Shown here in pieces: positions 39,167-45,408 of a DNA stretch of 46,130 nucleotides. How positions within the stretch are numbered: the first letter of the stretch is position 1; the number at the start of each line of letters is the position of its first letter. The position numbers and the translations under genes were made by a program. Below the pieces are notes generated by a model, which did no database searches, was not told the DNA's origin, and worked only from the letters and a program-made list of their open reading frames with translations. The stretch comes from a virus: the IMG/VR virus record IMGVR_UViG_3300033144_004391, positions 1-46,130 of that record; one strand, given 5' to 3'.

Positions 39167-39517
39167 CTACTTGATCTTACTGAAGTTATCCTCCATCCAA
39201 TAACCAATTTCACTGTCATTTTCAAAATACCCGACAATGCGAGGGCATTTCTTGTGTGTGAGAACAGTCCCCCACTTTTTCGGTCCCTTCATCTCAGGTC
39301 GATGGTAGGACGACCCTACCTTTTTATTAGGTACCTGAGCGACTCTTCTCGGTTTTGGATTATGCCAAATCTCGTAAAAATCCGGCGCAACCGCGTAAAC
39401 CCTGAATCGACCGCTCGCGAGCCAAAGGCAATCAGGGGGGGTCTCCTCCAGCTTCGCTTTTGGCTTCGCTTTTGGCTTCGCTTTTGGCTTCGCTTTTGGC
39501 TTCGCTTTAGTTGCCAT
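39167..39517 (-). CDS. Unknown protein with Lys-Pro-Lys-Ala repeat tail at the N-terminus
   Basis: The product has 116 residues from the ATG at 39517, overlapping the upstream stop by 11 bases. Residues 3-22 repeat A-K-P-K five times, an unfolded basic tail of the histone H1 kind that would bind DNA. The body contains FRVYAVAPDFYEIWHNPKPRRV and KCPRIVGYFENDSEIGYWMEDNF. The function is unknown; a DNA-binding protein is a reasonable guess. Confidence 0.65.
   Translation of the reverse strand: MATKAKPKAKPKAKPKAKPKAKLEETPPDCLWLASGRFRVYAVAPDFYEIWHNPKPRRVAQVPNKKVGSSYHRPEMKGPKKWGTVLTHKKCPRIVGYFENDSEIGYWMEDNFSKIK
39451..39510 (-). repeat. 12-bp tandem repeat in the 39167 gene
   Basis: GCTTCGCTTTTG (given strand) is repeated four times plus a partial fifth unit, encoding A-K-P-K units. 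Copy number may vary between relatives by slippage. Confidence 0.95.
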
Positions 39518-40058
39518 CTTTAGCCCCCTCAACCGCGCTCCAGGGCAGATTAACACTGATATTAGGAAGCTCTGGTATTACAAGCTCTCGGCGACTTCTA
39601 AAAGTCGAGTCGAGCAATTGATACCTCTTGCTATACTCAGTAAGTCGCTTCCCGTCTTCAGTCTTATCCCAGGCTTTGCCTTGGTTATGCGAATAAACAA
39701 CGATGGACTCTAAGATACTCTTAACACAATCATCGTATGCTTCCATAGCCAAAGATAATTCGTCTTCGGCTACATAACTAGATTTGAGGAAGTGATCAAA
39801 ATGCTTACTCGCACGTTCGACAGCCCCCTCCGCAGATGCAAATTTCTCAAGCTCATCGTATAGGAACAGATTTTCAATAACTGGCAGCTTTTGATCAGAC
39901 TCGGTCTCCAAATCTTTCAATCGCTGACGAGCTTCAAGAACATCTTGTTTAAGTTGAACTAAAGAATTTGCAATCGTTGCCATATAGGAAGAAGAGCCTT
40001 CGATTGCTTCTGTAAGAGAAGCAATTTTTTGCTCTAACTTCTGATGTTCATTTGACAT
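39507..40058 (-). CDS. Unknown coiled-coil protein
   Basis: The product has 183 residues from the ATG at 40058 (AAGGAG seven bases upstream). Residues 5-55 form a coiled coil (EQKIASLTEAIEGSSS, LVQLKQDVLEARQRLKDLETES). More helices follow. There is no motif. A CCTCA/TGAGG hairpin at 40074-40086 lies just ahead of the ribosome site. Two GTCCATCATCG-type elements drive it. Confidence 0.65.
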   Translation of the reverse strand: MSNEHQKLEQKIASLTEAIEGSSSYMATIANSLVQLKQDVLEARQRLKDLETESDQKLPVIENLFLYDELEKFASAEGAVERASKHFDHFLKSSYVAEDELSLAMEAYDDCVKSILESIVVYSHNQGKAWDKTEDGKRLTEYSKRYQLLDSTFRSRRELVIPELPNISVNLPWSAVEGAKDGN

Positions 40059-40104
40059 CAAAATTCTCCTTTCCTCAAAATGAGGATTTTGGTTTTCTCT
40101 ACCC

Positions 40105-40130
40105 TTAAAAAGTAAAGTCGATGATGGACG
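40105..40130 (-). promoter_or_regulatory. GTCCATCATCG-type early promoter candidate
   Basis: The minus strand reads CGTCCATCATCGACTTTACT, then TTTTAAGGG, upstream of the gene at 39507-40058. The -10-like part is weaker (TTTAAG). Confidence 0.5.
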
Positions 40131-40160
40131 TCCAAAAAACTTTGGGACTTCCTACACTCG

Positions 40161-40186
40161 TATAAAGAGAAAGCGATGATGGACCG
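40161..40186 (-). promoter_or_regulatory. GTCCATCATCG-type early promoter candidate (tandem)
   Basis: The minus strand reads GGTCCATCATCGCTTTCTCT, then TTATACG, with CTTAAAACTTTTTTT upstream. It lies 56 bases ahead of the copy at 40105, so the gene at 39507 has two. Confidence 0.55.
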
Positions 40187-40219
40187 AAAAAAAGTTTTAA
40201 GTCTTTTGTTTTTCAGGAC

Positions 40220-40723
40220 TTAAGAAATCTTGTTCGAGGTACCGTTTGAAGACGAAGGGGAGCTTTTGAGGGGATGGTTCTGTTGATCTTGAGCTAGAAT
40301 TTTCAAGAGATGTAAACGAGTATTTTCCGTGTCCTCTCGACTCCTGGTTATCTCTACATCTTGAGAAGGTAAGTTTTGCTCGGCGACCTTGACTATTTCA
40401 TAATGATGGCCGGAAGCTGGCTTCCAAGAAATTTCCTCAACGTCGAGATACGGCCCCCCCTCACCATTGGCGAGGAAGACGGCAAAATGTCTTTGTTCTT
40501 GTACTTCCCCATCATCAATTTCTGTTTCTTTAACAAAAAAAGCTTCTTCCATAATGTCAATTATTTTAATACCTATTCCATAAACTAATCTTTTAATTCC
40601 GTTACCTGGACCTACAAACCTACTTGTCCTTTTCACAGTAGGCTGTCTCTTAAGGGTTGTATTGGTTATAACAAACGGCACTGCCTCCCCTGCCTTAAGT
40701 TTTATCTTTTTTATTCCTGTCAT
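40220..40723 (-). CDS. Unknown protein
   Basis: The product has 167 residues from the ATG at 40723 (GGAGG seven bases upstream), overlapping the upstream gene by 29 bases. It has a basic, beta-like N-terminal half (KKIKLKAGEAVPFVITNTT, GNGIKRLVYGIGIKIIDIMEEAFFV), then HFAVFLANGEGGPYLDVEEI, and a polar low-complexity end (SSPSSSNGTSN). The family is not recognised. Confidence 0.6.
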   Translation of the reverse strand: MTGIKKIKLKAGEAVPFVITNTTLKRQPTVKRTSRFVGPGNGIKRLVYGIGIKIIDIMEEAFFVKETEIDDGEVQEQRHFAVFLANGEGGPYLDVEEISWKPASGHHYEIVKVAEQNLPSQDVEITRSREDTENTRLHLLKILAQDQQNHPLKSSPSSSNGTSNKIS

Positions 40724-40994
40724 TTGGACGCCTCCCCTTATCCTTAGTTTTCTTACGATACTGGGTATCGCATTGAATAACACCTTTTAACCCCATCATT
40801 TCAGTGTAATCATATTCAGGGCATACCTTAAAATGAACTTCGCCCTCTTTATCAACGAAGGCGCTTACACCAAGGGCCACATCGTTAATTATTCGGACAA
40901 GTTTATGCAAGGCTGGTCGGCTACAAAGCACCATACCGTTTTGTCTCGCCCAATTAATTACAAAAGCTTTTTTCTCTGATTCACTTAATGACAT
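40695..40994 (-). CDS. Unknown small protein
   Basis: The product has 99 residues from the ATG at 40994 (AGGAGG seven bases upstream; the longer frame to 41024 crosses a promoter-like motif). It has helices (SESEKKAFVINWARQNG, ALHKLVRIINDVALGVS) and a very basic tail (YRKKTKDKGRRPNDRNKKDK). Nucleic acid binding is possible; no family is recognised. Confidence 0.6.
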   Translation of the reverse strand: MSLSESEKKAFVINWARQNGMVLCSRPALHKLVRIINDVALGVSAFVDKEGEVHFKVCPEYDYTEMMGLKGVIQCDTQYRKKTKDKGRRPNDRNKKDKT

Positions 40995-41005
40995 AACGTA
41001 ACCTC

Positions 41006-41023
41006 CTATGGTGTAGGATACCA
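41006..41023 (-). promoter_or_regulatory. Promoter-like motif, related to the CGGTA family
   Basis: The minus strand reads TGGTATCCTACACCATAG followed by GAGG. It has the TGGTA start and TAG end but a longer spacing than the others. Confidence 0.35.
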
Positions 41024-41057
41024 CGGCGAAAAAAAAGCCGCCGAAAAAAGAGCCGGA

Positions 41058-41405
41058 TCAGAACATCTCTGCACTGTCCGGCCCATTGTATCTCGTCTCA
41101 GGAGGCCACGGATACCTTTCATCCGCAAAGCTAAGGTCGCTATCCTCAACCTCATGGATATGAATCATGGCGTCTACACGTTCAAAGATCTTCCCGTCGC
41201 CTTTGTTGTGTAAGGCGCGAATCTCTGTTCGGAGCATTTTCCTGAAATAACCGTCAAATTCTGGTTCTTCTTCTGTCGGTGCAATGCCCATAGGCCACAA
41301 TGGAATGCGACCAGCGAAGAAGTCCTTTTTTAACTGCTCTTTGTTGCCAGGGTACTCCCAGAGATACTCTCTGTAGCCGTACTCCTCGTCAACGTAAACT
41401 TTCAT
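41058..41405 (-). CDS. Unknown small acidic protein
   Basis: The product has 115 residues and is acidic and Tyr/Trp-rich (VDEEYGYREYLWEYPGNKEQ, SFADERYPWPPETRYNGPDS), a composition often seen in phage proteins that mimic DNA or bind host enzymes. No assignment is possible. Single-gene cassette with AAGGAG before the ATG at 41405 and a variant motif at 41427-41436. Confidence 0.65.
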   Translation of the reverse strand: MKVYVDEEYGYREYLWEYPGNKEQLKKDFFAGRIPLWPMGIAPTEEEPEFDGYFRKMLRTEIRALHNKGDGKIFERVDAMIHIHEVEDSDLSFADERYPWPPETRYNGPDSAEMF

Positions 41406-41426
41406 AATAAACTCCTTTATTGAATT

Positions 41427-41436
41427 TTAATTACCA
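41427..41436 (-). promoter_or_regulatory. Small-cassette motif (variant TGGTAATTAA)
   Basis: Located between the hairpin at 41447-41460 and the ribosome site of the gene at 41058-41405; the TGGTAATT core is kept. Confidence 0.5.
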
Positions 41437-41446
41437 TCGCATTAAA

Positions 41447-41460
41447 GCCCCCGAAGGGGC
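41447..41460 (-). terminator. Small-cassette terminator
   Basis: GCCCC / GGGGC stem, loop GAA, TTTAAT on the minus strand, after the gene at 41468-41644. Confidence 0.8.
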
Positions 41461-41467
41461 TATTTAA

Positions 41468-41644
41468 TTAGGCTGGGGTCCAGCCAACATATGTAAATCG
41501 TCCACCGGAACCTTCAAGGCTCATAAGGGCGCTTGTCCCTGCGACCATTTCTTCAGTCTCGTAAACAATTGAGTATTTCTCTTCGCTCGGAAAATTTTCG
41601 TAGTGCAAACGAGCAGGATAAACTGGATTTTTATCTGGGTTCAT
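41468..41644 (-). CDS. Unknown 58-residue protein
   Basis: The ATG at 41644 follows AAGGAAACAATA. The product has PVYPARLHYENFPSEEKYSIVYETEEMVAG, beta-like, then GSGGRFTYVGWTPA. There is no motif. Its upstream region (41645-41700) lacks a clear TGGTAATTCAA motif. Confidence 0.55.
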   Translation of the reverse strand: MNPDKNPVYPARLHYENFPSEEKYSIVYETEEMVAGTSALMSLEGSGGRFTYVGWTPA

Positions 41645-41700
41645 TATTGTTTCCTTCAATTAGGACAGCGCGGAATTGCACTCTCACACATCGCATTAAA

Positions 41701-41714
41701 GCCCCCAAAGGGGC
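41701..41714 (-). terminator. Small-cassette terminator
   Basis: GCCCC / GGGGC stem with loop AAA or TTT, TTTAAT on the minus strand, after the gene at 41723-41983. Confidence 0.8.
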
Positions 41715-41722
41715 TAAATTGC

Positions 41723-41983
41723 TTAGATAAAAGGCAGGAATCGTTCCTCTGCTGATATCTTCTCGACAAACAACTTGCCGAGATTGACAGAAGCCTCATT
41801 GCGAAGATCTGAGCGACCTTCTGCAACTTGTTCAAGCCAGTTCACGCAAAGGCGCGTGAAGTTTTGCTGAAGCGTCCTATGGTCACGCGACATTTTTTCA
41901 ATGAACACTTCTTTAGGTTCATCGTTCATGTTGTTAATAAATCTACTCATGGCCTCGGCCATTTCTTTTCCGTTTAAGGACAT
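41723..41983 (-). CDS. Unknown small helical protein
   Basis: The product has 86 residues, mostly helical (GKEMAEAMSRFINNMN, LQQNFTRLCVNWLEQVAEG). AAAAGGAG precedes the ATG at 41983. Single-gene cassette. The family is not recognised. Confidence 0.65.
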   Translation of the reverse strand: MSLNGKEMAEAMSRFINNMNDEPKEVFIEKMSRDHRTLQQNFTRLCVNWLEQVAEGRSDLRNEASVNLGKLFVEKISAEERFLPFI

Positions 41984-42001
41984 AACAATCTCCTTTTAAG
42001 T

Positions 42002-42012
42002 TTGAGTTACCA
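42002..42012 (-). promoter_or_regulatory. Small-cassette motif (variant TGGTAACTCAA)
   Basis: Upstream of the gene at 41723-41983, followed by ACTTAAAAGGAG as in the other cassettes. Confidence 0.5.
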
Positions 42013-42020
42013 TCAGCTAA

Positions 42021-42038
42021 AAGCCCCCGAAAGGGCTT
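42021..42038 (-). terminator. Small-cassette terminator
   Basis: AAGCCC / GGGCTT stem with TTTT on the minus strand, overlapping the stop of the gene at 42037-42474. Confidence 0.75.
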
Positions 42039-42474
42039 AATAGCTTGGACACGATCCGTCGATTGCTATGGTTATCAGGTCCATGCAAACCTTATTAACC
42101 ACTCCCCAATCGATGTAAGCAGCAACGTCGTCATGGGCAGTCAATTCTGCCCATTGCGCAGTAGGAGCGTTGAAGTTTTGCCCACTTAAATAGCCCGTCC
42201 CTTCACACAAGGAAATTATAGCCACTTCAACACGAGTGTAATGCTCTATTGACTTCAACATGTCCCTCGGAGTGCTATACATACTGGGGCCAGCGACGAT
42301 GGAAATCTTAAACCTATCGCCGATAACAATCATCTTTTGCCATCCTCTATTATAAGAATGAAAAGTTACAGTTTCAGTAACAAAACGACCGAGCCTAAGC
42401 TCTTCAAGCCTTTGCTTACGCTGGGCTTGCACGTCCTGTAAATCTTTAGCTGCGTCTCTTTTTATTAATGTCAT
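42037..42474 (-). CDS. Unknown small protein
   Basis: The product has 145 residues. The start is charged and helical (RDAAKDLQDVQAQRKQRLEELRLGR), then beta-like (TETVTFHSYNRGWQKMIVIGDRFKISIV), ending GSCPSY. AAGGAG lies ahead of the ATG at 42474. Single-gene cassette. No family is recognised. Confidence 0.65.
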   Translation of the reverse strand: MTLIKRDAAKDLQDVQAQRKQRLEELRLGRFVTETVTFHSYNRGWQKMIVIGDRFKISIVAGPSMYSTPRDMLKSIEHYTRVEVAIISLCEGTGYLSGQNFNAPTAQWAELTAHDDVAAYIDWGVVNKVCMDLITIAIDGSCPSY

Positions 42475-42493
42475 AATAAACTCCTTTTTAAGT

Positions 42494-42504
42494 TTGAATT
42501 ACCA
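42494..42504 (-). promoter_or_regulatory. Small-cassette motif TGGTAATTCAA
   Basis: Exact copy upstream of the gene at 42037-42474. Confidence 0.55.
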
Positions 42505-42512
42505 TCAGGTAA

Positions 42513-42528
42513 AAGCCCCGTAGGGCTT
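42513..42528 (-). terminator. Small-cassette terminator
   Basis: AAGCCC / GGGCTT stem followed by TTTT on the minus strand, at the stop of the gene at 42527-42721. Confidence 0.75.
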
Positions 42529-42721
42529 AAACGTCAATTGCCTCCCAATCAATAGAGCCGTCCCTATTGACAAGCCCTGACTCAATCAAATCACGGGCCG
42601 TCCTTCCATAATGGCCCTGTAAAGTCCACGCCATACCAGACTTAATAAGATCCCCAAATAATTGGACTGTCTCAACAGCATTCATTTCCCCTGCTTCGTA
42701 CGACATTAATTTTGTAATCAT
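42527..42721 (-). CDS. Conserved small phage protein (LQGHYGRTA type)
   Basis: The product has 64 residues: MITKLMSYEAGEMNAVETV, LFGDLIKSGMAWTLQGHYGRTARDLIESG. This pattern, with LQGHYGRTA, recurs in many unrelated phages as a short early protein of unknown function. AAAAGGAG precedes the ATG. The recognition is from memory, not a search. Confidence 0.75.
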   Translation of the reverse strand: MITKLMSYEAGEMNAVETVQLFGDLIKSGMAWTLQGHYGRTARDLIESGLVNRDGSIDWEAIDV

Positions 42722-42760
42722 AACAATCTCCTTTTAGGTTTTAAGTAACATCGCCTTAAA

Positions 42761-42775
42761 GCCCCCTTGGGAGCT
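42761..42775 (-). terminator. Small-cassette terminator
   Basis: AGCTCCC / GGGGGCT imperfect stem followed by TTTAAGG on the minus strand, at the end of the gene at 42774-42986. The promoter motif of the downstream gene is degenerate here (GATGTTACTTAAAA). Confidence 0.6.
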
Positions 42776-42986
42776 AGGCTAGAAGAACGATCTCCTGTCT
42801 TAACTCTTCAGGGGATGTCTTCGCGAAGGCTAAACCTTTCTCCTGTGTGAAGACATAAAGCCTAAGCTCGTCCTCAACCTCGAAAGAATCCATCTCGCTT
42901 ATATAAAAAGAGCGACCAGGGAACGCCCTTAAACCAAAGGTCTCAGGGAACGTCTTAATAATCGCCGGAATGTCAAACTTTGCCAT
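42774..42986 (-). CDS. Unknown small protein
   Basis: The product has 70 residues, mixed alpha/beta (IIKTFPETFGLRAFPGRSFYISEM, DELRLYVFTQEKGLAF). GGAGG precedes the ATG at 42986, and the upstream gene stops one base before, so the two are coupled. No family is recognised. Confidence 0.65.
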   Translation of the reverse strand: MAKFDIPAIIKTFPETFGLRAFPGRSFYISEMDSFEVEDELRLYVFTQEKGLAFAKTSPEELRQEIVLLA

Positions 42987-42987
42987 T

Positions 42988-43278
42988 TCAATCCTCCATT
43001 AAATCCAAGTCATATGGTTCGACTTCAAAAATAGTTTCAACCCCGTAAGGCACTGCATCTGTCGGGTCATAATCGCCCACGATCCAGTACTTGACGCTAC
43101 AAACAGAAACCCTTGATTCCTCGATTTGAAGTGCATCTGGGATACCTTCGCAGAGCTTATTAATGCTATTACTAGAGCCAATAACGTATGGCTGGCCCCG
43201 TAAACTAATAGGCCAAGTACAAAGAACGAATTGATCGCCTTCGACTTTGGTACCTTTTGTTTTCGTCCTTGGTTGCAT
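42988..43278 (-). CDS. Unknown small acidic protein
   Basis: The product has 96 residues. It has beta-type strands (DQFVLCTWPISLRGQPYVIG, SRVSVCSVKYWIVGDYD) and an acidic end (VEPYDLDLMED). AAGGAGG lies before the ATG at 43278. First of a two-gene cassette. A second frame over the same bases (42999-43283) is a shadow. Confidence 0.65.
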   Translation of the reverse strand: MQPRTKTKGTKVEGDQFVLCTWPISLRGQPYVIGSSNSINKLCEGIPDALQIEESRVSVCSVKYWIVGDYDPTDAVPYGVETIFEVEPYDLDLMED

Positions 43279-43297
43279 AGCAACCTCCTTGTTTGAA

Positions 43298-43308
43298 TTG
43301 AATTACCA
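43298..43308 (-). promoter_or_regulatory. Small-cassette motif TGGTAATTCAA
   Basis: Exact copy upstream of the gene at 42988-43278. Confidence 0.55.
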
Positions 43309-43315
43309 TCTCCGA

Positions 43316-43333
43316 AAAGCCCCGCAGGGCTTT
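43316..43333 (-). terminator. Small-cassette terminator
   Basis: AAAGCCC / GGGCTTT stem with loop of four bases at the end of the gene at 43332-43676. Confidence 0.8.
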
Positions 43334-43676
43334 AAGGTCTTTGTTTACCTGGGGGATAGCATAACAACGAGAATGCTGTCACACGATCAATCCGCAGGTT
43401 TGTCTCCCCTGCTGATCTTCCGTCTGCTCGCATCAAATCCCTCAACAGGATCGTCGTGTTCTTTGCCTTCGACAATTTTTTGCCGACGATAAAACCGATA
43501 TGGGTATCGTCATCGACACCCGGTACCTCGACATAGTCAAGGCCAGGACGTCTAGTCGATGGGTCCAAGCGTTCATAACGTACGGCAACGATAGGTCGAA
43601 ACCCATCGTCCAACTTTTCAAGGGCATCTTGAAATCTTGCCTTCTCGGTTGGACTTATTTTCTTATGGAATATCAT
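43332..43676 (-). CDS. Unknown protein, first gene of the early block
   Basis: The product has 114 residues: helical start (SPTEKARFQDALEKLDDGFRPIVAVRYERLDP), then DDDTHIGFIVGKKLSKAKNTTILLRDLMRAD. GAGG lies ahead of the ATG at 43676, and a GTCCATCATCG-type promoter candidate ends 19 bases upstream. The family is not recognised. Confidence 0.65.
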   Translation of the reverse strand: MIFHKKISPTEKARFQDALEKLDDGFRPIVAVRYERLDPSTRRPGLDYVEVPGVDDDTHIGFIVGKKLSKAKNTTILLRDLMRADGRSAGETNLRIDRVTAFSLLCYPPGKQRP

Positions 43677-43694
43677 CTGGTCTCCTCTCTAAAG

Positions 43695-43720
43695 GTATAA
43701 AGAGAAGTCGATGATGGACC
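43695..43720 (-). promoter_or_regulatory. GTCCATCATCG-type early promoter candidate
   Basis: The minus strand reads GGTCCATCATCGACTTCTCT, then TTATACC, with CTTAAAACTTTTTTT upstream. It heads the early gene block. Confidence 0.6.
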
Positions 43721-43848
43721 TAAAAAAAGTTTTAAGTCTAATGAAAATAAGGGTTTATGATCTTGAGGATTTTGGGGTCTGAAAGGTTACGCAAAGGTTA
43801 CGGAGTCTCGTACCCTTCCCCTGCAACCCTTCAAAAACCTTCCTTCTC

Positions 43849-43884
43849 CATAGGTCGTAACTTCGTTACCATTGCGTACCTATG
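43849..43884. repeat. Nested inverted repeat (two-level hairpin)
   Basis: Outer arms CATAGGT and ACCTATG enclose inner arms GTAAC and GTTAC with a TTC loop. Both dyads are perfect, so the DNA could form a cruciform or bind a dimeric protein. Confidence 0.7.
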
Positions 43885-43925
43885 ACGCGGGAAGCTCTCG
43901 GAAGATAGGTACACAAAAACAGACC

Positions 43926-43947
43926 CTCATGAGGTTGGGTTCATGAG
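43926..43947 (-). terminator. Terminator after the 44015 gene
   Basis: CTCATGA / TCATGAG stem followed on the minus strand by GGTCTGTTTTTG. It ends virion gene transcription before the early block. Confidence 0.75.
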
Positions 43948-44014
43948 AGCCTATTCGGACGAGGATAAATTTTGAACGGCGCAGTCGTCTATGGTGTTGC
44001 GGTCACGTCAGGAA

Positions 44015-44524
44015 TCAATAAGCGCCTTGACGTTTGAGATTGGAGTTAGCAGCAACAACATTATGGTTAGACGATGTTTCTACCGAAAGGAACGCAACAC
44101 AAGCGGTGCCGTCGATAACAACAGTCGCTGCTCCGGCGCTTATTGCATTACCAAACAGTTGAATGCGATAGGTACCTTTATTCAAACGATACATGCGTCT
44201 GCAATTCGCTTGAACAGGTGCTGACGCTGCGGCAAAAAGAACAGCATTACGATAAATAACGTCGTTTGTGTAATTAGTCGCGCCAGTTGCGTCGATAGTT
44301 AAATCTGGAACAGCCGCTCCAAGATCATCTGTAAGAGCTAAAGCAAGTTGAACTACTGCGTTAGCAACACCACCAAGAAGACCACCTTGAAATTTTGCTT
44401 CAACATACATATTGTCTTCAAGGACGTCAAATTTGAAGCCAAGGTCATCGGCGTCAACCAAAACGGGGCTAGCCCCAACAGTGAGGTTACCCGAATCAAC
44501 GGTTAATCTTTGTTCGTTATACAT
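44015..44524 (-). CDS. Putative virion structural protein
   Basis: The product has 169 residues, rich in Ala, Val, Thr and Asn, beta-type (VDSGNLTVGASPVLVDADDLGFKFDVL, GTYRIQLFGNAISAGAATVVIDG), low in Lys, typical of decoration or fibre-type virion proteins. GGAG lies eight bases before the ATG at 44524. It follows another protein of similar composition and is closed by a terminator. The role is inferred from composition. Confidence 0.6.
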   Translation of the reverse strand: MYNEQRLTVDSGNLTVGASPVLVDADDLGFKFDVLEDNMYVEAKFQGGLLGGVANAVVQLALALTDDLGAAVPDLTIDATGATNYTNDVIYRNAVLFAAASAPVQANCRRMYRLNKGTYRIQLFGNAISAGAATVVIDGTACVAFLSVETSSNHNVVAANSNLKRQGAY

Positions 44525-44544
44525 TTCTTATTCTCCAAAACTCG

Positions 44545-44602
44545 TGCAAAACCTAGACTTTTAGCCCTAACCAACCAAGGTCAGGGCTTCATTATGGTGA
44601 TT
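44545..44602 (-). other. Hairpin between the two virion-type genes
   Basis: GCCCTGACC and GGTTAGGGC (44564-44587) form a 9-bp stem with two non-Watson-Crick or G-T pairs, without a clear T tract. It may be a weak terminator, a processing site or an mRNA stabiliser. Confidence 0.4.
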
Positions 44603-45194
44603 ATGAATTGAGCGCGTAATCACTTGCGTGGCGACCAGTATCATAAAGTGTTGAAATAATATTGTTGGGTGCTGCTGGCGCAATTGCGCCACCAGGAACG
44701 CGGAAAGTCAACCGAATTTGTTGGTTAGCTCCAATAGGGAGGTTAGCCAGCAACGCGCCAATAGCAGTTGTGGCAGCAGGAGTCGGGCCTACGATTCCTG
44801 TGGCGTCACTAAAAAGAACTTCAGGTTCACCAACACCTGTAGCTCCGGTCGGGAAGAGAGCGCCGGGGGTTGGGCCAACAGCCGCAACACCAATGACGTT
44901 TGTTCCCTGATTTGATCCGCCGAAGTTTGGCGAATTAGGAGCAAAACCTTCGGCCATCCGAACAATCGCAACTTCTGTTAAGAACGCAGCATTCGTCCAA
45001 AGTAAACTAGGAATAGAAACGATAGCTTTACCGGCACGAAATTCGTCGCGGCTTGCTGGCTCAATAACATGGTCTTTGTTATTGTTCAGAGCAGGCACGA
45101 GTGTCTGTGGTCGCGCAAGCGTCACAACCGTTGAAGCTGTCGCTGCTAAAGTCAAACCATTAGTAAGTTCTACAAATTGTCCTCTGTCTATCAT
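44601..45194 (-). CDS. Putative virion structural protein
   Basis: The product has 197 residues, rich in Ala, Gly, Thr, Pro and Asn, with repeated short strands and turns (ATASTVVTLARPQTLVPAL, GVAAVGPTPGALFPTGATGVGEP). It is probably beta-rich, as in head-decoration or fibre proteins. AAGG lies close to the ATG at 45194. It is paired with the gene at 44015. No family is recognised. Confidence 0.6.
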   Translation of the reverse strand: MIDRGQFVELTNGLTLAATASTVVTLARPQTLVPALNNNKDHVIEPASRDEFRAGKAIVSIPSLLWTNAAFLTEVAIVRMAEGFAPNSPNFGGSNQGTNVIGVAAVGPTPGALFPTGATGVGEPEVLFSDATGIVGPTPAATTAIGALLANLPIGANQQIRLTFRVPGGAIAPAAPNNIISTLYDTGRHASDYALNS

Positions 45195-45385
45195 CGTCCT
45201 TAACCTCGCGTTCGAGTGATCTGCGTTTTTGTCGCAGTCGTTCTTCTAAGTATAACACACCCGGTAAGGGCGCAAACAATTCTTTCGTTACCTTCTTATA
45301 TTATAGGTAACCTGTCAAGTTTGATTCTTATTCATCCTACATTATAAAGTTATTACATTCTATTATTTATTTCTTAAAACCCAAG
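45195..45385. other. A+T-rich intergenic stretch
   Basis: 191 bp, A+T-rich, upstream of the virion pair. It contains TTATACT and TATAAT-like boxes on the minus strand but no convincing -35 partner. It probably holds the promoter of the 44601/44015 genes. I see no CGGTA motif. Confidence 0.4.
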
Positions 45386-45408
45386 TCACCTATCGCTTTC
45401 AAGTCCGA
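45385..45408 (-). repeat. 24-bp near-identical repeat, copy 2
   Basis: Matches 13803-13826 with one mismatch. It covers the last codons and the stop of the methyltransferase gene. Confidence 0.9.

Larger units (their letters stand above)
43677..44014. other. Non-coding interval between virion and early genes
   Basis: 338 bp with no credible ORF. Contents: early promoter candidate (43695-43720), a direct repeat AAGGTTACG (twice within 43782-43805), a nested inverted repeat (43849-43884) and a terminator (43926-43947). It divides two transcription programmes. Confidence 0.7.

Noticed and set aside
42999-43283. 94-codon minus-strand ORF
   Set aside because: Shadow of the gene at 42988-43278, which has the AAGGAGG site at the right spacing.
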